DNA from: an uncultured Collinsella sp.
GTDB lineage: Bacteria > Actinomycetota > Coriobacteriia > Coriobacteriales > Coriobacteriaceae
NCBI GenBank assembly: GCA_900540855.1
Contig: UQHK01000002.1
Location: forward strand, 124,001-188,000
Direction: 5' to 3'
Length of the DNA: 64,000 bases
Of the stretch, positions 59,276-64,000 are shown one piece after another. Under the pieces are notes generated by a model. It was not told where the DNA came from. It saw only the letters and a list, made by a program, of their open reading frames with translations, and made no database searches. Numbering within the stretch: position 1 is the stretch's first letter; each line of letters opens with the position of its first letter. A program made the position numbers and the translations under genes.

Positions 59276-60220
59276 TTACTTAGAGTCAGGCACGATACCG
59301 ACCAAGCTAACGGTAACATCGAAGGTCGGACTTCCTTCGCCAACATCGAGACCAGACATGTTCTGGCAATCGTTGTCGGTGCCTTCCATCCAAATGACGA
59401 CCTTGAAGTTCGTCCCGCTGTAACCAACGTGAGCGAGCATCTGAGCATCGCCCGTCGGTTTTACGTAGGAGTCGCCGCTTCCAGTTGCTCCCCAGTTTTT
59501 GCCGTTCTGGTCAACCGTGTTGTCGCCATACACATGGGCATAAGACGGTGCCATGGTTACCGAGAGGCTGTCGGGATTCACGCAACTCCAGCCCTCGGTA
59601 GCAGAAACATCGTTTCCCTTACCAGTCGGAAGGACCGGAGCATAGACGACCTTGAGCTTATCGTCAATCAGCAGACCTACGCGAAGGCTACCTTTGATTT
59701 TGTCAAACCATGCTTGAGAAGCGCCTTCTGACGCGGTCACAACAACGGGCCCGTTCGAGCTACTGTTGTCGAGATAGACGTCAGCCTCACCAGTCTGGTT
59801 AATCGTATAGAGTGTATATTCCGCCATGGTATAGGCGTAATAGGTCTCGGAATCTCCCTCGAGCTTGTATCCACCCTCAAGCTGTTTGGAAATCGTCGCC
59901 TTCTGATAACCACTTACATCTGTACCGCTCCACGACTTTGGGACAAACCAAGAAATAGCATCGTTCGTAGAGGACGGGCTGATTTCATGACCACGACTTG
60001 CGGCGGTCGTCTGATGATCGCTACCGTCATGAATGGCATTTTTATCGGGCGCAATCTGGAGGACCATTCCGTTTGCTTGGGCACTAACGGTGCTCGTGGT
60101 GCCATCGACTCTTGTGTTGGAGACGAACCATGCGTACGTCGCAGAACCGAGTGCAACAGCCGCCATGACAACAGACAAGGCTGCGATCGCAAGCTGCTTC
60201 TTCATTTGCTTAACGCTCAA
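59276..60220 (-). CDS. TasA/camelysin-like exported protein E
   Basis: 314 aa. Short basic start (MSVKQMKKQLAIAALS), signal helix ending L-G-S-A-T-Y-A-W-F-V-S-N, then V-D-G-T-T-S-T-V-S-A-Q-A-N. The C-terminal motif is V-V-I-W-M-E-G-T-D-N-D-C-Q-N. Closest in the window to protein F. Codon use is less G+C-biased than in the operon genes (several A/T-ending codons), as in protein F. Own terminator; 66 bp after protein F. Confidence 0.85.
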   Translation of the reverse strand: MSVKQMKKQLAIAALSVVMAAVALGSATYAWFVSNTRVDGTTSTVSAQANGMVLQIAPDKNAIHDGSDHQTTAASRGHEISPSSTNDAISWFVPKSWSGTDVSGYQKATISKQLEGGYKLEGDSETYYAYTMAEYTLYTINQTGEADVYLDNSSSNGPVVVTASEGASQAWFDKIKGSLRVGLLIDDKLKVVYAPVLPTGKGNDVSATEGWSCVNPDSLSVTMAPSYAHVYGDNTVDQNGKNWGATGSGDSYVKPTGDAQMLAHVGYSGTNFKVVIWMEGTDNDCQNMSGLDVGEGSPTFDVTVSLVGIVPDSK

Positions 60221-60243
60221 CGGAAATCCTCCTCTCTCTAAAG

Positions 60244-60273
60244 AAAAAGGCGGGGGACACTTCTCCCCCGCCC
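60244..60273 (-). terminator. Terminator of exported protein F gene
   Basis: GGCGGGGGA/TCTCCCCCGCC stem followed on the minus strand by TTTTTCTTT. Confidence 0.8.
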
Positions 60274-60286
60274 ATGAATCTCAGCG

Positions 60287-61072
60287 CTATTTGTTATCAG
60301 CGGTAGCAGTAAGGGTAACCTTAATCTTCTTGGAAGCGTCCTTGAGGCTGCCCAGATTATTGGTGTAGATGGCGGAGTTGTCGCCGTCATAGAACACGTA
60401 GATGTCAACTTCGACTTCGTTTGCGTCTCCGGGTTGAATCTCGGTTGCCAGGAGATTGCTGTTGTCCTTCTTCGAGCTGTCAAGAACGCTGCTCTTATCG
60501 CACAGGACCCAATTCTCGCCGCACTTCACAAGAATACGGAGCGCATCGTCAAACTGAGTGTTGCTATTATCCCCACTTACGAGCGAAATGCCGTTTTCCT
60601 TGGGATCGACAACAAGATTAGTCAGCTTCGTGCCCTTTGAACCGACCTTAAAAGTATTCTTGACTGCATACTTATTGAGGACTTCATCCGAGTCGGGAGC
60701 GCCGACAGCCCTACGCGTCGTTTCCTCGATGGTCGAGGCAGTGGGAGACTGAGCAGTAGCAGTCTCGAACTGATAAACAAGCGCACCATCTTTCTTTTTG
60801 TTTTCATCAAAGTGATTGGCCCAAGTCGCGGGATAGAGCTCCCTGTTCTCCGTGATATCAGCAGTATCAGAAGTCTTGTTAGTGTCGGTGTTATCCTTAT
60901 TGCGGATATACATAAACGCCGCGTTCGACTGAGCGGAGATTGTGCTCGTGGTGGCGTCAACCTTGCTGTTCGTCACAAACCATGCGAAGGTGGCGGAGCC
61001 GAGGGCTACGGCTGCCACGAGGACCATGGCGATGGCGGCGCCCATCTGCTTTTTTAATGCCTTGGTATCCAT
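60287..61072 (-). CDS. TasA/camelysin-like exported protein F
   Basis: 261 aa from the ATG at 61072 (RBS AAAGGGG). Starts MDTKALKKQMGAAIAMVLVA; signal helix ends L-G-S-A-T-F-A-W-F-V-T-N, then V-D-A-T-T-S-T-I-S-A-Q-S-N. The C-terminal motif is only partly kept (I-Y-V-F-Y-D-G-D-N-S) and has no Cys. It is rich in A/T-ending codons and lysine/asparagine. An unlinked terminator separates it from E, so the two may be expressed at different levels. Confidence 0.84.
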   Translation of the reverse strand: MDTKALKKQMGAAIAMVLVAAVALGSATFAWFVTNSKVDATTSTISAQSNAAFMYIRNKDNTDTNKTSDTADITENRELYPATWANHFDENKKKDGALVYQFETATAQSPTASTIEETTRRAVGAPDSDEVLNKYAVKNTFKVGSKGTKLTNLVVDPKENGISLVSGDNSNTQFDDALRILVKCGENWVLCDKSSVLDSSKKDNSNLLATEIQPGDANEVEVDIYVFYDGDNSAIYTNNLGSLKDASKKIKVTLTATADNK

Positions 61073-61469
61073 GCGGACCCCTTTCTTTCCCCATTCATCC
61101 CAGATGACCCTCGAGAAGCCCGGAAGGGGAGCCCGCGCTTTCGTGTTGGATGTTGCTTGCCCATCCTTTAGACATGGAATTGAGAATACCATAATTCTTA
61201 CGATTTCCTTATGAGTTTTCGGCAGCCTACATTCCGGCAGATTCATAGGTCTACCTCGGGCTATATGTGGTGCTATGTGAACATCGTTTATCTTATTTGA
61301 TCTCTCTCCCGCAAAGCCGTAAGTCCCTCTTAAGCCTTGCGACCGCAGTGCCATGCCATCGCATCATTCACCCTCCGCCGTGCTTCGCCCTAGCCCTTCC
61401 CCACTCGCTATACTGGTGTGGCACGTGTCATTTTTGCCTGCTAAACGGGCTATTTGTTGGGAGGGCCCC
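61073..61469. other. Divergent intergenic region
   Basis: About 400 bp without coding pattern. A TATTCT near 61189 (minus) may be the -10 of protein F, and a TATACT at 61409-61414 (plus) of the 61470 gene; -35 boxes are weak. Confidence 0.4.
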
Positions 61470-61979
61470 ATGGCTTTGGCCAATCAACCCAAGGGAAGCG
61501 TTTCTGCCGGATCGATTAAGCCGGTGACGCGTAAGGCCGTTCGTTGTCAGCGCGAAGTCGCTTGGCTGGTCACGCAAGCGGCCGGCAAGCTCGTCGCCAC
61601 CACCGACGACGTCAATGCGCCCACGCCCAGCTTTGTGCTGGCGACGGCATTGTCGTACACCCGCGAGCAGGAGCAGGCCGTCCAGGACGGCGGACACGCG
61701 ATTGACTACGAGGCCGTCATGGACCCCGACCTCGCGAGCTTTTGTGCGGCTGCGGGTCTGCCCACGGCACCTAACGCGCTTTCGGACGCGGGCTACATGT
61801 TCACGCTCTCGGGGGCGGATCTGATCCGCGACCTTTATACCTACTGCGGCGACCTGGGCGAACGCATGGGAGATTCGGCGCAGGTCAAACCGGGTTACGC
61901 GATCAAGCTCGCGCTGCGGTTGTTCTTGCTGGACGATACCTCAACCGCCACCGCTTCCGACGGCAAAACCTCGGAATAA
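61470..61979 (+). CDS. Hypothetical protein, 169 aa
   Basis: No family recognised. ATG at 61470 follows GGGAGGG. Soluble, helix-rich, acidic; segments EVAWLVTQAAGKLVATTDD, then SFCAAAGLP and DLIRDLYTYCGDLG. No signal peptide. Located between protein F and the membrane relative G, on the opposite strand. Strong terminator after it, shared with G. Confidence 0.65.
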   Translation: MALANQPKGSVSAGSIKPVTRKAVRCQREVAWLVTQAAGKLVATTDDVNAPTPSFVLATALSYTREQEQAVQDGGHAIDYEAVMDPDLASFCAAAGLPTAPNALSDAGYMFTLSGADLIRDLYTYCGDLGERMGDSAQVKPGYAIKLALRLFLLDDTSTATASDGKTSE

Positions 61980-61990
61980 GCCGTCACCAA

Positions 61991-62027
61991 AAGCGCCGGG
62001 CCGGGAAACAATCCCGGCCCGGCGCTT
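61991..62027. terminator. Bidirectional terminator
   Basis: Perfect 16-bp stem AAGCGCCGGGCCGGGA/TCCCGGCCCGGCGCTT between convergent genes. Confidence 0.85.
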
Positions 62028-62034
62028 GTTCGTT

Positions 62035-63081
62035 CTACTTGTCCCCGTCCCCTGCGGGCGAGTTCTTTTGGTTGCGACGGTTGCTCCACGTCACGTTGTG
62101 CTCCTTGTAGTAATCGGGCGCCTCGTTGCCGCTCGCGCTAATGGGGTCGTTGCCGGTCAGGGTGTCGGCAATATCCTGCACGAATTTAATGAACAGGCTC
62201 GAGTCGTCGGTCTCGGACGAATCAAAATCGAAGCCAAACTCCACCGCGCCGCCGATGATTTTGTCCACGCACTCCGGGTCGTCGCCGTCCAGCCAAATGA
62301 CCACGGTGTACTTGTCCACATCGCCCACGCGGAAGTTCGCGTGGCTGATGGTCGTCACCACGTCTTTGGACGCAAACGGCTCGGTGTTGGGCTCAGGATT
62401 GCCGTCGGCCGCGGCAGCCGCGTAGGTGGTGGGCTTGCCGTTGCGATACACCCGCACGCGCGCCGCCTTCTCCACGCCCTTGCTGGCGCTGACCACCTTG
62501 AGCTTGGCGCTGTAGCCCAGATCGGTCTTGCCGGCGTTGCGGATATAGAAGGTGTACGCCACGTAGTTCTTGCCGTTGTGGCTGCCGTCGACGTCGTCCA
62601 AGTTGTCGGGTAGGTCCTCGGCGGCGATATTGGTGCCGTTGTCCACGGCGTCGGCCGCCAAGCGTGCGGTGGCGTTGTTAAAGTCGCCGTTGTCGGCAAT
62701 GGCCACGCCGCGGCGGAACAGCTCCAGGCGGTTGAGGTTGATGGTGAAGTTGCCCATGTTTTCCTGCATAAACGACAGGGCGAACAACACGCCAAAGGCA
62801 AGCGCCAGCACTACGAGGGCCTTTTGCAGCTTGTCCATGCGCAGCAGCGCCGCGCCGATGCGCTCCATGCGGCGCTTGGGCATGTACATGGACACGACCG
62901 CGTCGGGGTCGATGTCGTCGAGGTCCTGGTCGGCCAGTGCCTGCTCCAGCTCCTCGATGCGTACGACGCCGCGGAGGTCGCGCTTGGGCTTGGGCTTGCG
63001 TTTGGGTTTGGGCTCGGACTGGCGCTCAGCCACGTCCTCGGCAGCTTGATCTTTGTTGTCGTTACGCTTGAACAGAGCCAT
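62035..63081 (-). CDS. Membrane-anchored relative of the exported family (G)
   Basis: 348 aa. The first ~90 residues are cytosolic and charged (KPKRKPKPKR, then an acidic helix), with no T-Y-A-W-F cleavage motif. One membrane helix (ALVVLALAFGVLFAL, about 91-106) leads to an exported beta-rich part with V-V-I-W-L-D-G-D-D-P-E-C-V-D, the family C-terminal motif. So it should stay anchored. It starts 5 bp after the PilZ gene stop; the pair is one operon. Confidence 0.78.
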   Translation of the reverse strand: MALFKRNDNKDQAAEDVAERQSEPKPKRKPKPKRDLRGVVRIEELEQALADQDLDDIDPDAVVSMYMPKRRMERIGAALLRMDKLQKALVVLALAFGVLFALSFMQENMGNFTINLNRLELFRRGVAIADNGDFNNATARLAADAVDNGTNIAAEDLPDNLDDVDGSHNGKNYVAYTFYIRNAGKTDLGYSAKLKVVSASKGVEKAARVRVYRNGKPTTYAAAAADGNPEPNTEPFASKDVVTTISHANFRVGDVDKYTVVIWLDGDDPECVDKIIGGAVEFGFDFDSSETDDSSLFIKFVQDIADTLTGNDPISASGNEAPDYYKEHNVTWSNRRNQKNSPAGDGDK

Positions 63082-63086
63082 GGCGA

Positions 63087-63752
63087 TCAGATCTTATATT
63101 TGGTGCGAATGTAGCCGACATATTCTTTGACGAGCTCGCGCTCCATGTCGTCGGCGTAGCGGAACTGCAGGCCGCAGACGTTGCGGTACAGGCTGCCCTT
63201 GGGCGCGCGGCGCACCCAGCACACGATGCCCAGCTGCTCGGGCAGCTCGTGGCGCTCGCCCTGCAGGCGGATCGTGGGCATTTGCACGGCCAGGGCCTCG
63301 CCCACATCGGGATAATCGTTGAGGTAGACGGCCAGACCGCCGGCCGAGACGTCGATGGTCATGGCGTCCTCGGGCTCGGGGGTCGGCTCGTTGTCGCGCT
63401 GGTAGGTCAGGCGCATGGCGACCTTAAAACGCTCGTCGCGGCGCTTGACAAAGGTGCGCTGCTCGGCGACTTTGCGCATTTTCCAGTAGGTGCGGATGCC
63501 CTTTTTCTCGACCGACTCGGGGTAGCCGGCGAGCACGAACGTTTCCTCGCCCACTTTGTATTGCAGCAGCAGCTTTTGGTTTTCGTCCATGAGCAGCGGC
63601 TTGCCGGCGAGCATGGGCGCGCTCATAAGAAAGTACGCCTCGTCCAGGTCCTCTTTGTACGTGGCGAGCATGTTGAAGTCGGTTTTTTGGCCCATGGGCA
63701 CGTCGAATGCCACCTGAAGCTTAGTCCCCGGCGTTATCTGTTGCTCTGCCAT
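63087..63752 (-). CDS. PilZ-domain protein (YcgR-like)
   Basis: 221 aa from the ATG at 63752 (RBS GGGGGAG). N-terminal YcgR-N-like domain, then a PilZ domain with R-R-D-E-R near 116-120 and D-V-S-A-G-G-L-A-V (the R-x3-R and D-x-S-x2-G motifs that bind c-di-GMP). The first gene of a pair with the membrane protein G, so it may pass a c-di-GMP signal to it. Confidence 0.88.
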   Translation of the reverse strand: MAEQQITPGTKLQVAFDVPMGQKTDFNMLATYKEDLDEAYFLMSAPMLAGKPLLMDENQKLLLQYKVGEETFVLAGYPESVEKKGIRTYWKMRKVAEQRTFVKRRDERFKVAMRLTYQRDNEPTPEPEDAMTIDVSAGGLAVYLNDYPDVGEALAVQMPTIRLQGERHELPEQLGIVCWVRRAPKGSLYRNVCGLQFRYADDMERELVKEYVGYIRTKYKI

Positions 63753-64000
63753 GTTGTCTCCCCCAGTCGCGGGCGCCGATATCATCGTCGTGCGCGATGC
63801 ACATTGGGCTATTGTACCTGCTTTGCTGGAGGTTTCGGTGGGCGGCGCGTGAAATGCTGAGATGAGGGGTGTGTGCGGGCGTGGACGGCGCGGCAGACGT
63901 GGCAGTCACCGCACGAGCGAGGATTATCGGACGGCCGGAAAACGAGAGTGGATTATCGGACGGTTTTGGGGCTTTTGACGGCCGATTCCGTCCGAAAATC
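63753..64000. other. Intergenic end of the window with short direct repeats
   Basis: GGATTATCGGACGG occurs at 63921 and 63950 (29-bp period), with CCGTCCG near 63990. No gene is seen; the array may continue beyond the window. Confidence 0.45.

Overview
The window is about 60% G+C and almost entirely bacterial core genes packed mostly on the minus strand. The style (T-box regulated pheST, SerS, MetG, Tad pili without an outer-membrane secretin, several SipW-type signal peptidases, proteins beginning with a T-Y/F-A-W-F hydrophobic segment) suggests a monoderm actinobacterium of the class Coriobacteriia, most likely Collinsella or a close relative. That assignment is my inference from gene content, not a database match.

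Layout. 1-1,330: three intact tRNA-Arg(ACG) genes interleaved with copies of a ~190-bp unit that duplicates only the tRNA 3' end and its terminator. 1,400-12,140: housekeeping genes (serS, proC, rlmH, a band-7 protein, tRNA-Leu with one more of the same units, tatD, ksgA, metG, rsmI, a GH5-like protein). 12,140-13,400: a 62-bp palindromic repeat array, tRNA-Phe and a toxin-antitoxin pair whose toxin is frameshifted. 13,427-23,029: a complete-looking Tad pilus operon (cpaB, tadZ, tadA, tadB, tadC, flp, several pseudopilins, a DUF192 gene) lacking a prepilin peptidase. 23,281-44,381: rsgA, a Ca2+-type P-ATPase, pyruvate kinase, an AbiEi/DUF559-like protein, a zinc-dependent phospholipase-like protein, a CbiMQO metal ECF transporter, pheST behind a T-box, an M32 carboxypeptidase, glmM and a DUF4012 protein.

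44,531-54,735 holds a drug/metabolite exporter and then the most unusual locus: a tightly packed operon of four secreted TasA/camelysin-like proteins, two SipW-type signal peptidases, a membrane-anchored McrB-like AAA+ ATPase and a DUF2357 (McrC-like N-terminal) protein in which a long alanine-rich coiled coil stands where McrC has its nuclease. It looks like an McrBC-derived machine moved into cell-surface assembly. Further paralogues of the secreted proteins lie at 59,276-61,072, and a membrane-anchored relative (62,035-63,081) is paired with a PilZ-domain gene, which hints at c-di-GMP control.

54,960-59,130: tRNA-Val, a second AbiEi/DUF559-like protein, a DUF5710 protein, a small zinc-ribbon protein and an HNH endonuclease. 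Several intergenic spaces carry long inverted repeats of mutually unrelated sequence (3,522-3,684; 6,020-6,238; 29,518-29,645; 37,181-37,275; 55,208-55,377), so the intergenic DNA is rich in palindromic, possibly mobile, elements.
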